In this document: piece by piece, positions 34,533 through 44,319 of the stretch
How positions within the stretch are numbered: position 1 is the first letter of the stretch
Layout of the letters: each line of letters starts with the position of its first letter
NCBI GenBank assembly: GCA_016209525.1
Contig: JACQWK010000652.1
Span: 1 to 51,585, forward strand
Direction: 5' to 3'
Source: Verrucomicrobiota bacterium
GTDB taxonomy: Bacteria > Verrucomicrobiota > Verrucomicrobiia > Limisphaerales > SIBE01
DNA length: 51,585 nt
Translations under genes and position numbers: made by a program
The notes under the pieces: model-generated
What the model was told of the DNA's origin: nothing
The model's input: only the letters and a program-made list of their open reading frames with translations
The model's database searches: none

Positions 34533-35468
34533 ATGACAAGCCCAGCCGCTGAATCGTCATCGGCCAACGCCGCTGTAAGCGGAGTGTTGCCGGTCTTTCA
34601 AATGCCGTACCACGAAGACGAATCCATCGACTTCGCAACCCTCGAACGCGAGATCGATTGGCTGATTGAACAAGGCGCCGATGGTGTGGTGATGGCCATG
34701 GTGTCGGAAACGTTGCGTCTCACGGATGCCGAACGCCGGACAGTCGCCGAATGTGTCTGCAAGAAAGTTGGCACGCGGGGATCGGTCGTTATCAGTGTAA
34801 GCGCTGAAAGCAGTTTCGCCGCTTGCGAACATGCCCGCCACGCCGCCGCGGCGGGTGCCACGGCCCTCATGGCGATCCCGCCGGTGTCCGTGGCCGTCGG
34901 CGAAGACGCGTTGCGGCGCTACTACGAGCGCATCCTCGCGGCGACTGGGTTGCCTTTGGTCGTGCAGGACGCGAGCGGTTACGTCGGCCGGCCAATGTCC
35001 ATCCAGTTTCAAGCCAACTTGCTGAGAGATTTTCCCGAGCGCGTGCTCTTCAAACCAGAAGCCACTCCCATCGGGCCGAGGCTCTCCGCCTTACGAGACG
35101 CGACCAATGGCCGGGCTCGAATCTTGGAAGGATCGGGAGGCGTCGCGCTCGTGGACAGCTTCCGGCGAGGCGTTGTGGGCACGATGCCGGGCGCGGAAAT
35201 TCTACAAGCGATCATCGCCCTGTGGCGCGCCCTCGAAGCCGGAAATGACCAGCGGGCCTATGAGTTGTCATTGCCGATTTCATCGCTCGTGGCGGTCCAG
35301 AACAGTTTGGATGCCTTCCTGGCAGTAGAAAAATATTTGCTGCATCGCCAGGGCATCTTCAAGAACAGGGTGATCCGCGGGCCCACCGGCTTCAACTTGG
35401 ACGAAGAGACTCGGCGCGAAGTGGATCGGCTATTCGACTTGCTTCAGACTGCGGTGGCAGGTGTGTAG
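34533..35468 (+). CDS. Dihydrodipicolinate synthase/N-acetylneuraminate lyase family protein
   Basis: A 311-residue class I aldolase of the DapA/NanA superfamily. Lys174 in VLFKPEA is the Schiff-base lysine and Tyr150 in QDASGYVG is the conserved catalytic tyrosine. The family cleaves or joins pyruvate and an aldehyde, for example 2-keto-3-deoxy-sugar acids. Given the island, a 2-keto-3-deoxy-pentonate or hexonate aldolase or dehydratase role is more likely than lysine synthesis. It is divergent from the MFS gene and convergent with xylA (14-bp gap). Confidence 0.87.
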   Translation: MTSPAAESSSANAAVSGVLPVFQMPYHEDESIDFATLEREIDWLIEQGADGVVMAMVSETLRLTDAERRTVAECVCKKVGTRGSVVISVSAESSFAACEHARHAAAAGATALMAIPPVSVAVGEDALRRYYERILAATGLPLVVQDASGYVGRPMSIQFQANLLRDFPERVLFKPEATPIGPRLSALRDATNGRARILEGSGGVALVDSFRRGVVGTMPGAEILQAIIALWRALEAGNDQRAYELSLPISSLVAVQNSLDAFLAVEKYLLHRQGIFKNRVIRGPTGFNLDEETRREVDRLFDLLQTAVAGV

Positions 35469-35482
35469 CTCTGTCACTTTCT

Positions 35483-36796
35483 TCAAATGAACTCGTTGAT
35501 CAGATTTTCCAAGAACTCCTGGCGCCCGCTGGCGTTGGTGGTCACATCGCCCATTTTCAGGGCGTACGCTTCGAGCTCCTTGAAACCGGCTTTGCCCTTT
35601 TCGATCTTCTCACCGATGCCCGAGTCCCACGAGCTATAGCGCTGTCGGACGAACTGCTCCAGGCGGCCATCCTTGCGAATCGTCGCGGCAATCTTGAGTC
35701 CGCGCGCAAACGTGTCCATGCCGGCGATATGCGCGTAAAAGAGGTCAATGGGTTCGAAGCTCTCGCGCCGGACCTTCGCGTCGAAGTTGGTGCCGCCGGT
35801 GGCGAAGCCGCCCATCTTGAGAATGGTCAGCATGACTTGGGTTGTCAGGTAGAGGTCGGTCGGAAATTGATCGGTGTCCCAACCGAGGAGCAAGTCCCCG
35901 GTATTCGCGTCGATGGAACCGAGCGCCTTCGCTGCCGCTGCCACTTCGAGTTCGTGTTGCATCGTGTGCCCGGCGAGCGTGGCGTGATTGGTTTCGATAT
36001 TGAGCTTGAAGTCGCCGAGCAGGCCGTACTCGCGCAGGAAATTCAAGCAAGCGGCCGCGTCGGAGTCATACTGGTGCTTGGTTGGCTCTTTGGGCTTGGG
36101 TTCGATGTAGAACTGGCCTTTGAATCCGATCTTTTTCTTGTGGTCCACCGCCAGGTGCAGGAACGCGCCCAAGTGGTCCATCTCGCGCTTAAGATCGGTG
36201 TTGAGCAGTGTCGTATAGCCCTCGCGGCCTCCCCAAAACACGTAGCCGGCGCCGTTCAGCTCGTGGGTCGCTTCGAGGGCCTTCTTGACTTGAGCGGCCG
36301 CGTAAGCGAAAGCATCCGCGTTGCAGCTTGTGGCCGCGCCGTGCATGAAGCGAGGATGCACGAAGAGGCAGGCGGTGCCCCAGAGCAGCCGGACGCCCGA
36401 ATCCCGTTGCAGCTTTTTCAATTGCTTCACCACCACGTCCAGGTTCTTGTTCGTCTCCCGGAGATTTCCGCCTTCGGGAGCGACGTCACGGTCGTGAAAC
36501 GCGTAAAAAGGCGCGCCCAACTTTTCGCAAAACTCGAACAGCACCGGCGCGCGCTTCAGCGCCATCTTCAGCGAGTTGGTTCCGTCCTCCCATGGGCGCT
36601 GCATCGTGCCGACCCCGAACATGTCGGACCCCATCCCGCGCATCGTGTGCCAGTACACGACTGAGAATCGGAGGTGATCTTTCATCGCCTTGCCTTCGAC
36701 GAGTTCCTCCGGGTTGTAATGTTTGAAGGCGAGCGGATTCTTGGAATCGTGCCCTTCGTATTGGATTTTGGAAATGTTAGGGAATGCGGATGGCAT
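35483..36796 (-). CDS. xylA: Xylose isomerase
   Basis: Interconverts D-xylose and D-xylulose in the cytoplasm. The 437-residue class II enzyme has the catalytic pair His101 and Asp104 in FHDRD at the canonical positions. It also shows VFWGGREGY, the metal-binding [24 protein letters not shown] and WDTDQFPTD. It is the third gene of a unit with the CBM9-like and Gfo/Idh/MocA genes (24 bp after the latter). No xylulokinase is present in the window. Confidence 0.97.
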   Translation of the reverse strand: MPSAFPNISKIQYEGHDSKNPLAFKHYNPEELVEGKAMKDHLRFSVVYWHTMRGMGSDMFGVGTMQRPWEDGTNSLKMALKRAPVLFEFCEKLGAPFYAFHDRDVAPEGGNLRETNKNLDVVVKQLKKLQRDSGVRLLWGTACLFVHPRFMHGAATSCNADAFAYAAAQVKKALEATHELNGAGYVFWGGREGYTTLLNTDLKREMDHLGAFLHLAVDHKKKIGFKGQFYIEPKPKEPTKHQYDSDAAACLNFLREYGLLGDFKLNIETNHATLAGHTMQHELEVAAAAKALGSIDANTGDLLLGWDTDQFPTDLYLTTQVMLTILKMGGFATGGTNFDAKVRRESFEPIDLFYAHIAGMDTFARGLKIAATIRKDGRLEQFVRQRYSSWDSGIGEKIEKGKAGFKELEAYALKMGDVTTNASGRQEFLENLINEFI

Positions 36797-36820
36797 ATGG
36801 GGTGTGGGTTGAATCCGGTA

Positions 36821-37888
36821 TCATTGGTGACCTTTTTTTGCCAGAGGGCGCCGCGGGGTGTTGCTTCGAAAAGTCATCACGCGGTTCTTGGAGGACGATT
36901 CGTAGGCGCCAAAGACCAGCTCGAGAGTCTTGAGATTATCGGCCCCGGTCGTCTCCGCGTCGGCTTTGCCCTGCAACGCCGCGAGCAGGTTATCGAGACA
37001 GGGAACGATGCTGGCGTGAACAACATCGTAAGCCGGGTCGGCCCAAGCGTAGCGGGGCGGCGGATATCGCCGAGCGTGGGTGCCATTCTTGGTCGTGACG
37101 CGAATCCAATAATCCGGCGCCAGCTCGGCGGATCCTTTTTCGCCTTCCACGAAAATCAACGTCTCGGGAAACTGTTCGTGTTCCAGGTGGTTTTCCGCGT
37201 AGGCCATCTCGACCAGCACCGTCGCACCACTGTCCATCCTCATCATCACCGTGGCCACGTCCTCGCCTTTGATGTCCGGGTGAATACGTTGCGTGTGGCA
37301 GCACATCCTCTCCGCTTCGCCGAAAAGAAAGCGCGCCACGTCCAAGGTATGCGTGCCGAGGTCGGTCAGGATGAATTGGTCCAATTCGCGCAAGAACGGC
37401 TGGTTTTTGAACACCGGAAAACCGGAGATCATATCGATGCGCGCGCGGAACGGCCGGCCAATGTGCCCTTCTTCCAGCACGCGCTTGAGCTGGCGGATCG
37501 GCGTTTGCCAACGAAAGTTTTCGTGAATGAAAAACGGCACGCCGGCGCGCCGGCATGCTTCGACCATCTGCTTCGCTGCGGCCAACGATGGCGCCATCGG
37601 CTTCTGGCAGATCACTGGAATCTTGTAGCGCGCGGCCAAGTGCACCAGCGGGACGTGGCTCGCCACGTCGGTAATGATGTCGATGAAATCGACGCGCTCG
37701 TGGAGCAGCAAATCCTCCGGGTCGTCATAAACGCGCGTGTCTCCGAGGGGTTGCGCGAGGGCCTCGGCTTTGGCGCGGGTCCGATTGTAGATCGCGACGC
37801 AGCGCGCGCCTTCCAGTTCCTGCCAAGCGGCCAGTTGGAACCGCGCCCAAAAGCCGGCCCCAAAAATTGCGAAACACGATTCGCTCAT
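36821..37888 (-). CDS. Gfo/Idh/MocA family NAD(P)-dependent oxidoreductase
   Basis: A 355-residue protein with an N-terminal Rossmann fold (FAIFGAGFWARFQLAAW), the CQKPMAPS segment that corresponds to the conserved EKP motif (Glu replaced by Gln), and the C-terminal substrate domain with DLGTHTLDVARFLFGE holding the conserved Asp and His. The family oxidises or reduces hydroxyls of sugars and inositols. Its substrate is unknown but it is tied to xylA and to the CBM9-like gene, whose stop it overlaps by 4 bp (ATGA). The Glu-to-Gln change is worth noting but does not exclude activity, since the catalytic Lys is kept. Confidence 0.9.
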   Translation of the reverse strand: MSESCFAIFGAGFWARFQLAAWQELEGARCVAIYNRTRAKAEALAQPLGDTRVYDDPEDLLLHERVDFIDIITDVASHVPLVHLAARYKIPVICQKPMAPSLAAAKQMVEACRRAGVPFFIHENFRWQTPIRQLKRVLEEGHIGRPFRARIDMISGFPVFKNQPFLRELDQFILTDLGTHTLDVARFLFGEAERMCCHTQRIHPDIKGEDVATVMMRMDSGATVLVEMAYAENHLEHEQFPETLIFVEGEKGSAELAPDYWIRVTTKNGTHARRYPPPRYAWADPAYDVVHASIVPCLDNLLAALQGKADAETTGADNLKTLELVFGAYESSSKNRVMTFRSNTPRRPLAKKGHQ

Positions 37889-38700
37889 TTCCCGAATTCC
37901 AAGAAGCCGAACCGGCTCGGCTGATGAAAGCCGGGCAGTTGAGTCGGCGACCAGCTTAGCAATTCCGCAGACTGGCCTTTCCCGCGATTGAACCGATAGA
38001 AATTCGCGCGCCAGGTTTCACCCGGCTTGGGCGTGCTTTGATTCAGATCCGAGAACGGCACCGAGACTTCAACCTGCCAGAAGGTGTCCTTGTCCGCGCT
38101 GTTCGCAACGGTTCCCTTCACCAAGACTGCGCTTTTCATTCCAGCGGCGGTGTAATCCCAATGTCCCGTGATCTTCTTCGATACACCATCCGGGCCGAGG
38201 TCATTGTCGATGATGGCGTCGAACACGCCGCCGAGGGGATTCCACTGGAGCTCGAAGTAGCGTTCCGGGCCGCTTGCGGTGACGAAGAACTCCGCGACTT
38301 CCTCCTCCCAGAACTTGCTGTCGCGTTGGGTGAACGTCGCCTGGATATCGGTGTCCGCGCAAATCCAGGCGATGTGGAGCGCCTCCGCATCGTACCAAAG
38401 CCGCACTTCAGTCCCCTCCCGTTCTTCGCCCTCGCCGTTGTTGGGGAGAAACGGTTTGAGCACCGCCGCCCGCTTCCAGACCGATTCCTCCAGCTTTCCG
38501 TCCAGCGTGAGTTTGCCTTTCAATTTCGGAACGACCACGCGTTTCGGCGGCGGCCGTTTGGCGAGATCGACAGGCGGCTGCGCCCCGTGCGGCAGAGGGC
38601 CAGCAGCGATGGCAAGAAAGACGACTGCGACAACGGTCGCGACTGGGGTCGCGCGAGCCGTGCGAGACGGAGCGGCCGGAAGCAAATTCGAAGTGGTCAT
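37885..38700 (-). CDS. Secreted carbohydrate-binding (CBM9-like) protein
   Basis: A 271-residue protein from the ATG at 38700, with an N-terminal signal or membrane segment (about residues 19-33), then a Pro-rich linker and a CBM9-like beta-sandwich domain: GKLTLDGKLEESVWKRA at the start, LWYDAEALHIAWICAD, EEEVAEFFV, YFELQWNPLG and FWQVEVSVPFSDL. CBM9 binds reducing ends of xylan or cellulose, and related domains occur in many PVC secreted proteins. The longer in-frame start at 38754 is less likely. It is the first gene of the CBM9-Gfo/Idh-xylA unit, divergent from mtaB. Confidence 0.85.
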   Translation of the reverse strand: MTTSNLLPAAPSRTARATPVATVVAVVFLAIAAGPLPHGAQPPVDLAKRPPPKRVVVPKLKGKLTLDGKLEESVWKRAAVLKPFLPNNGEGEEREGTEVRLWYDAEALHIAWICADTDIQATFTQRDSKFWEEEVAEFFVTASGPERYFELQWNPLGGVFDAIIDNDLGPDGVSKKITGHWDYTAAGMKSAVLVKGTVANSADKDTFWQVEVSVPFSDLNQSTPKPGETWRANFYRFNRGKGQSAELLSWSPTQLPGFHQPSRFGFLEFGK

Positions 38701-38825
38701 GCCGGAAGAGTTTCGCAATCGTGTTTCACGCGCAATAAGAAACTCCGGTTTCAATTACTTCGACTTGACCTCCATCAAAGCCGGGCGTGCGTCTCCTTGG
38801 CGAACCTCTGGCTCAAACGAAAACT

Positions 38826-40226
38826 ATGCTGACTGAAATTCGGCCTACGACATCAGCCCTGGCCATCGCTTCGGACCGCGAGTTCCTCTTCGGCCAAGCT
38901 CCTCATCCGGTTTCGTGCGGACATGGCGTCGTGATCGGGGCTGGGCTGGTTATTCCCGAAATCAATTTCACGCTGCCTTCGTTCGACATCAATGAGGCGA
39001 CTTGGCCGGACGTCGTGAACCAATACCGCGAGATGATCCAAGGGGTCTGTCAGCGCGCGGTGGAGTTGGAGGTCCCGGCCCTGCTCGTAGAATTCGAAAC
39101 TCTCCCACCTATGACTGTCGAGCCCAAATGGGGAGTCGAGATCACTACGCTTCTGGCCGAAACGCTGAGCGAGTACCATGCGGAGCGCGGCTTGAAGGGC
39201 GCGCTGCGTCTGACGCCAAACGACACCCGCGATCACGAACGCCCGCCGAGGATGCGGCGCGGCCTGTATTGGGAGCGCATGCTGGAATTTTTCGAGAAGG
39301 CCGGCGCTGCGGGAGCGGATTTGCTGGCCATCGAATCCACCGGCGGCAAGGAGGTCTGCGATCAGGCTTTGATGAACTGCGACCTTTCGGCATTGGTCTT
39401 TGCGCTGGGCATTCTTGCGCCTCGGGATATGGAGTTCCTCTGGCGTCACATCGTGTCCGTCTGCCGCGAAAACTCGGTCATTCCTTCCGGGGACACCGCT
39501 TGCGGGTTTGCCAACACGGCCATGGTTCTCGCCGAACAACGACTTGTGCCTCGCGTGTTCGCCGCGCTGGTGCGAGTGGCCTCGGTGCCGCGCAGCCTGG
39601 TCGCTTACGAGATGGGCGCGGTCGGCCCCAGCAAAGATTGCGCTTATGAAGGTCCTTACCTGAAAGCGATGGCCGGCGTCCCGATCTCAATGGAAGGGCG
39701 AACAGCGGCTTGCGCCCACCTCAGTCCGCTCGGCAACATCGCTCAAGCTGTGTGCGACTGCTGGTCCAACGAATCCGTGCAGAACGTGCGGCTGCTCAGC
39801 GCCAACGCGCCCACCGTCTCTCTGGAGCAGCTTGCTTATGATTGCCGCCTGATGAACGTGGCCGCATCCCGTTCGAAAGAAGATGCGCTCCGCCTGCGGG
39901 ATTGGCTGGTGGAATCGGACGCCGCGCTGGATCCGCAAGCCTTCGTCCTGCGTCCCGACGTGGTCTTGCGTCTATCGCGGGCGATCCTCGAAGAACCAAC
40001 GCCGTATCTGCGGACTCGCCGGGCCGTTCTGGAGGCATTGGCGACGCTCCGCCGGGCGCACGCTTCCGGGCAAACGAGAATTCCGGCCTCTGAATTGCGC
40101 TGGCTCGACCGGCTGCAGAAGCAAGCGGATGCGCTTCCGGATGATGAGAATCAATTGACCAAAGAAATGCTCGCAACCCCCGAGGCGGCCACCTTCATCC
40201 TGGAGGAATATGGACTCGAACGGTGA
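38826..40226 (+). CDS. mtaB: MtaB-type methanol/methoxy:corrinoid methyltransferase
   Basis: A 466-residue protein of the MtaB family, which transfers a methyl group from methanol or a related methoxy donor to a corrinoid protein. The zinc ligands known from Methanosarcina MtaB (Glu164, Cys220, Cys269) correspond to Glu170 in AIESTGGKE, Cys226 in GDTACGFANTAM and Cys272 in GPSKDCAYE, at nearly the same spacing. The ATG at 38826 is preferred over an in-frame start at 38787, since the conserved part begins there. No corrinoid protein (MtaC) gene is in the window. Neighbours are sugar-degradation genes, a GH51 enzyme, a PduS-like corrinoid reductase (4 kb away) and a UroD/MtaA-like gene (10 kb away). 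The methyl donor could be a methylated sugar or methanol; the sequence does not decide this. Confidence 0.9.
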   Translation: MLTEIRPTTSALAIASDREFLFGQAPHPVSCGHGVVIGAGLVIPEINFTLPSFDINEATWPDVVNQYREMIQGVCQRAVELEVPALLVEFETLPPMTVEPKWGVEITTLLAETLSEYHAERGLKGALRLTPNDTRDHERPPRMRRGLYWERMLEFFEKAGAAGADLLAIESTGGKEVCDQALMNCDLSALVFALGILAPRDMEFLWRHIVSVCRENSVIPSGDTACGFANTAMVLAEQRLVPRVFAALVRVASVPRSLVAYEMGAVGPSKDCAYEGPYLKAMAGVPISMEGRTAACAHLSPLGNIAQAVCDCWSNESVQNVRLLSANAPTVSLEQLAYDCRLMNVAASRSKEDALRLRDWLVESDAALDPQAFVLRPDVVLRLSRAILEEPTPYLRTRRAVLEALATLRRAHASGQTRIPASELRWLDRLQKQADALPDDENQLTKEMLATPEAATFILEEYGLER

Positions 40227-40615
40227 CGGGCTTGTTGACGCCGGATTCCTTGGCCGGCGGCAGGAAACGCAACGCCACGCCGCTTTCTCGCGATGCGGTT
40301 CTTCCAAAGCGTTTTCGCTGCCTCGCGGGTTGGAGTCATCCGAAGCCGCCGATCGCCCACGCGCGTTAGCAACGGTGCTCCCTCTCCCAGCGGGAGAGGG
40401 CCGGGGTGAGGGAGAATCGGTGGCAAGCCTGTGCGCAACTGACTTCTTCGATGCGCTCACCCACACCCAAACCCACACCCACAAAGGAGAGGGAAGCGTG
40501 GGCCACGCAGTCCAAAATGTCCGCGACGCATGGCGATTCCGTCCGCTCCTGATAGATGAAGAGTCAGTGGTTACCGAGCCCAGACTGAATCCACTCCCTA
40601 GCAACAAGACCACCC
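40227..40615. repeat. Gene-free 389-bp stretch with a GC-rich hairpin repeat
   Basis: A hairpin of the CCCTCTCCCAGCGGGAGAGG family lies at about 40376-40425, related to sites at 46481-46512, 49068-49107 and 51528-51573. A CCCACAC-rich tract (about 40460-40485) follows. Nothing else is recognisable apart from the expected promoter of the GH51 gene. Confidence 0.6.
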
Positions 40616-42844
40616 ATGACGCCTAATAACATTATCAAATGTAGCCTTGCGGCACTGGCCGCTGGCTGCCTTTCGGCGAGCCTTTGGGCTGCGCCTCGTG
40701 ACTCGCAGGCCTCCACGTCGCTTCGCCAACTCCGCGAAACCAAAGATCCCGACCGAGCCATCTTGCGCGTTCGCCCCAACGAGCGTTCTCCGCACAAGAT
40801 CCCGCTCTACCTCACCGGAAAGTTCGCCGAACATCTCGGCGCGAACATCTACAACGGAATGGACGCGCAAATCCTCCGCAATCCGACGTTCGCCGACTTT
40901 CCGTTTTCGACCGGCCAAATGACTCCGGACGGCGTGACCCGGTTTCACAGCGACGACGAGAAAATCACGCAGGAAATCCGCCGCCAAGCCCCGCGATGGG
41001 GTTGGCCCGAGGCAGAATTGGATGCTGTGATCACTGCCCGAGCCGATGGGCTGGCCTGCTGGTGGATTCGTGATGGCCCGCGGCACGCGGTCCAAGTTAG
41101 CCCGGATACCGGACCGCTCGGCGGCCGAGCGCAACGCGTCCAAGTCGAGACTTCCGGACAAGGAATTGCCCAATGGACTTTCCTTCCATTACACCGCGTT
41201 TCGGAATACGAATTCGAAGTCTTTGCCCGCTCTCCGGACCTTGCTTCTCTTTCCATCTCGCTCTCGGCGCCGGGCGCGAACATGCCGTCAGCAAAGGCCA
41301 CCGTGGAGGGTCTTTCTCGAGAATGGAAGAAACTGAGTGGAACCTTGACGCTGTCGGCGGACGCACCGTCGGATCGGGCCTACAGCTTCTCGCTCACGGC
41401 GAATGCCCCGGGCCAATTTGTGATCGGACGAATCCTCTTGCGGCCAGCAGACCACATCCAAGGCACGGACCCCGATGTCGTACGGTTGCTGAAGGAGTCG
41501 AAGCTGCCGATTCTCCGCTGGCCGGGCGGCAACTTCGTCAGCAGCTATCATTGGGAAGATGGGGTCGGACCGCTTGAACAAAGGCCTACGAAGCCGAATT
41601 ACGCCTGGGGCGGCATCGAGCCCAATCTCTTCGGCACGGACGAGTTCATCGCCTTTTGCCGCGCGGTCGGTTGCGAACCGATGATCTGCATCAACGCAGG
41701 CAGCGGAACACCGGCCGAGGCGGCGCGCTGGATTGAGTACTGCAACGGCCCGGCCTCTTCGCCGTTGGGGGCTCGCCGCGCGGCGAACGGTCATCCATCG
41801 CCTCACCGCGTGAAGCATTGGGAAGTCGGTAACGAGCTTTGGGGACGCTGGCAATTCCACTGGACTACCGCAGCGGGTTACGTGGACCGCTATGCGGATT
41901 TTTCCAAAGCGATGCTCGCGGCCGACCCAAGCATCGTGCTCTATGCCTGCGGCGCACCCGTCCTGTGGGGCAAACAATGGAATGACACGCTGATCGCCGG
42001 CTCGGTGCCCATTCTCAAAACCACCACCGACCACCCGCTCGTCGGCGGGAACGTTTCGCCGGCGGCCGATCCGCTGGATGTTTATCGCGACTTCATGGCC
42101 GCGCCGGAAGTGCTCGAAAAGAAGTGGGCCGACTTGCAACGACAGATGGTTCAAGCGGGCGTGAAAGCGCCGCGCCTGGCGGTCACCGAGCTCCAAATGT
42201 TCGCCCGGATCGGCCGTCCGGCTGAGGCCAACTCCCGGCCCCGACTCACGCGTGAAAATTTAGTCAGCCCGGGAACACTGGCCGAGGCGCTTTACGATGT
42301 TCTCCTTTACCATGCGGCCGTTCGCTTGGCCCCATTCGTCGATATGGTCACCCATTCGGCGACGGTCAATCACGGGGGAGGTTTGCGGAAAGAGCGGGAG
42401 CGCGTCTATGCCAATCCGTGCCATTACGCGCAAGCCGGCTTCGCAGTGTTCGGAGGCGCGACTCCGATTGCGATCGAGTTGGAGGCTGGCTTGGAAAAAG
42501 CCCCGCTCGTCTTGCCAGATCTCAAGAACGTTTCAGGCGAAACCGCGTTTGGCGCCATTGACGCGCTGGCGGCGATCAGCCCAAACGACGAATTGCTCCT
42601 TTCGCTTGTGCATCGCGGTACAAGCGGACCGATTCAGTTGGTCGTCGATCTGGACGGCTTCCAACCGTCCGGCACGGCGCAGGTCCGCACGCTTACGGCG
42701 GACGTCCCCTGGGCTGCCAACACGTTCGAGAAATCAGAGGCGGTAAGGCCGGTTGATGGAACCGTCACTGTGCAAAGTGGGAAGCTGGAACTTGATCTTC
42801 GGCCCTACACCGTGGCGCGGGTCATCGTTCCGAGGAGCCGTTGA
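40616..42844 (+). CDS. Secreted GH51-type alpha-L-arabinofuranosidase
   Basis: A 742-residue protein with a signal peptide (about residues 1-25), then a carbohydrate-binding-like beta-sandwich (about 165-280) and a GH51 barrel. The acid/base candidate is Glu407 in VGNELWGRW and the nucleophile candidate Glu525 in AVTELQMFA, and LRWPGGNFVSSYHWEDGVGP is the conserved barrel-entry segment. A C-terminal beta domain ends the chain. The enzyme releases arabinose from arabinoxylan or arabinan, probably in the periplasm or outside. The gene is followed by the convergent SMP-30 gene and preceded by mtaB on the same strand. Confidence 0.93.
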   Translation: MTPNNIIKCSLAALAAGCLSASLWAAPRDSQASTSLRQLRETKDPDRAILRVRPNERSPHKIPLYLTGKFAEHLGANIYNGMDAQILRNPTFADFPFSTGQMTPDGVTRFHSDDEKITQEIRRQAPRWGWPEAELDAVITARADGLACWWIRDGPRHAVQVSPDTGPLGGRAQRVQVETSGQGIAQWTFLPLHRVSEYEFEVFARSPDLASLSISLSAPGANMPSAKATVEGLSREWKKLSGTLTLSADAPSDRAYSFSLTANAPGQFVIGRILLRPADHIQGTDPDVVRLLKESKLPILRWPGGNFVSSYHWEDGVGPLEQRPTKPNYAWGGIEPNLFGTDEFIAFCRAVGCEPMICINAGSGTPAEAARWIEYCNGPASSPLGARRAANGHPSPHRVKHWEVGNELWGRWQFHWTTAAGYVDRYADFSKAMLAADPSIVLYACGAPVLWGKQWNDTLIAGSVPILKTTTDHPLVGGNVSPAADPLDVYRDFMAAPEVLEKKWADLQRQMVQAGVKAPRLAVTELQMFARIGRPAEANSRPRLTRENLVSPGTLAEALYDVLLYHAAVRLAPFVDMVTHSATVNHGGGLRKERERVYANPCHYAQAGFAVFGGATPIAIELEAGLEKAPLVLPDLKNVSGETAFGAIDALAAISPNDELLLSLVHRGTSGPIQLVVDLDGFQPSGTAQVRTLTADVPWAANTFEKSEAVRPVDGTVTVQSGKLELDLRPYTVARVIVPRSR

Positions 42845-42945
42845 GAGCCTGAGGTTTCCTGACGCCATGGAAACACGCCGGCTCCGCGCCGGTCGCCTGA
42901 GCGTCGCTTTCCCGGCACCGAAGATGTTTCTCGCTGGAGAACAAT

Positions 42946-43851
42946 TCACTTCGCCATTGCCGCACCCCTCACACGCACTCGGATGGAATAAAGTCCTTTG
43001 CTGGCGGTGATGAACAGGGTCTGCCGATCCTTGCCACCGAAGCATACATTGGCCGTCCAGGACTCGGGAACGTCGATGTGATCGATCTGTTTTCCGGTCT
43101 TGTCAAAAACCGTCACGCCGCGGCCTGTGAGATAGACGTTTCCTTCGCTGTCCAATGTCATGCCGTCGGATCCCAGCTCGCAAAACAGCTTTTTGTCGGC
43201 CAGCGAACGGTCCGTTTGTATAGCGTAGGAGTAGGTTTTGCGGGCGCCGATGTCGGCCACGAAGAGCCGTTTGCCGTCGGCTGTTCCAATAATTCCGTTC
43301 GGCTGCCTCAAATCATCGGCCACTCGAGTCAGTTTCTGGTGATCGGCCGAGAGGTGATACACATGTTGGCCGTCCTGCGGCATCTTGTCGTGCTTCCACC
43401 AAGCGCGCTTGTAGAATGGATCGGTGAAGTAGAGACCGCCTTCGGGGTGGGCCCACACATCGTTCGGCCCATTCAACCGCTTTCCTTGGTATTCCTTGAG
43501 CAACACGGTTTTTTTGCCATCGGCGGCGATTGACCACAATTCATTGTTCTCGTCGGCGCAAGCGATCAGGTTGCCTTGTCGGTCAAAACACATCCCGTTC
43601 GCTCGGCCCGCGGGCTGCAGGAACGTCGAAAGCTCGCCCTTGACGCTCCATTTCAGGATCCGGTCGTTCGGTTGATCGGTGAAGAACGCGTTTCCGGCCG
43701 CGTCCGAGGTTGGGCCTTCGGTGAATTTGAAATCGCCGGACAGCTTTTCGAGCCTGGCGCCCGGCGCCACGACGCCGGCATCGCTGGCGCGGCAGGGAAA
43801 AGTTAAGGCGGGAACCAGAAGCAGGGCCAACGGAAAAGCAATGGGTTTCAT
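42946..43851 (-). CDS. SMP-30/gluconolactonase family beta-propeller protein, secreted
   Basis: A 301-residue protein from ATG 43851 with a signal peptide (MKPIAFPLALLLVPALTFPCRA). The mature part is a six-bladed propeller of the SMP-30/gluconolactonase family: FTEGPTSDAAGNAFFTDQPNDRI (with the metal-ligand Glu), LNGPNDVWAHPEGGLYFTDP (Asn/Asp) and DGMTLDSEGNVYLTG. It likely hydrolyses sugar lactones such as xylono- or arabinonolactone; the substrate is inferred from neighbours. A longer frame starting at 43947 is rejected because the signal peptide begins at 43851. Confidence 0.9.
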   Translation of the reverse strand: MKPIAFPLALLLVPALTFPCRASDAGVVAPGARLEKLSGDFKFTEGPTSDAAGNAFFTDQPNDRILKWSVKGELSTFLQPAGRANGMCFDRQGNLIACADENNELWSIAADGKKTVLLKEYQGKRLNGPNDVWAHPEGGLYFTDPFYKRAWWKHDKMPQDGQHVYHLSADHQKLTRVADDLRQPNGIIGTADGKRLFVADIGARKTYSYAIQTDRSLADKKLFCELGSDGMTLDSEGNVYLTGRGVTVFDKTGKQIDHIDVPESWTANVCFGGKDRQTLFITASKGLYSIRVRVRGAAMAK

Positions 43852-44319
43852 AGTGAGACTGTGATGACCCGGCGAGCATAGACTGCGCGGATTTCCTGTC
43901 AACGCGAGCGCAACTCGGGGATAGGGTCGAGCCCGGGACAGCCGCAAGCAAATCCGGTGGGGCGAGACCCCGTCAAGCCCTGAATCCTAGCCGGCAAGAA
44001 AGTTTCGGGCTCGACGGGAGTCTTTCCTCACCCACGAGTTCGCACGCTTCGTCTTGATTCCAGGCGACACTGATAGACTGAAGATTCGCAAGGGTACATC
44101 AAGCGCCTCGAATCCTCCCTCTCCTCCATCGGATGGAGGAGAGGGTTGGGGAGAGGAGGCGCGTTTTTATTGGTTCCCCTCTCCTCGGTCCTCTCCCCAC
44201 TCGTTCCTCGCGGGGAGAGGATGAAGAGCTTGATGCGGCCCTGGAAAATTCGCGTGACGCCACTTTTGACATCGCATTTCGCCGGTCGCGATGTCATAAG
44301 ACTTCCTCGTGAGGATGAC
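43852..44319. repeat. Gene-free stretch with a REP palindrome (43956-44032) and a MITE
   Basis: The palindrome at 43956-44032 is a third, more diverged member of the family seen at 761-838 and 6636-6713. The 154-bp MITE-like element lies at 44090-44243. Between the MITE and the pduS-like start codon are only about 76 bp, which hold a GAGG ribosome binding site at 44311-44314. Confidence 0.75.
44090..44243. mobile_element. 154-bp MITE-like element, copy 3, directly upstream of pduS
   Basis: Same orientation as copy 2. The left terminus reads TACATCAAGC (one change from TGCATCAAGC), and the right end AGCTTGATGC is at 44227-44236. The flanking direct repeat is GAAGATTCGC (44080-44089) against GAAAATTCGC (44244-44253), 9 of 10 bases identical. 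The element replaced or separated the original upstream region of the pduS-like gene, so it may carry or remove its promoter. Confidence 0.83.

Noticed and set aside
44224-44319. Upstream ATG start for the PduS-like gene
   Set aside because: The ATG lies inside the MITE and the region lacks conserved PduS sequence; GTG 44320 has a GAGG site and the family N-terminus.
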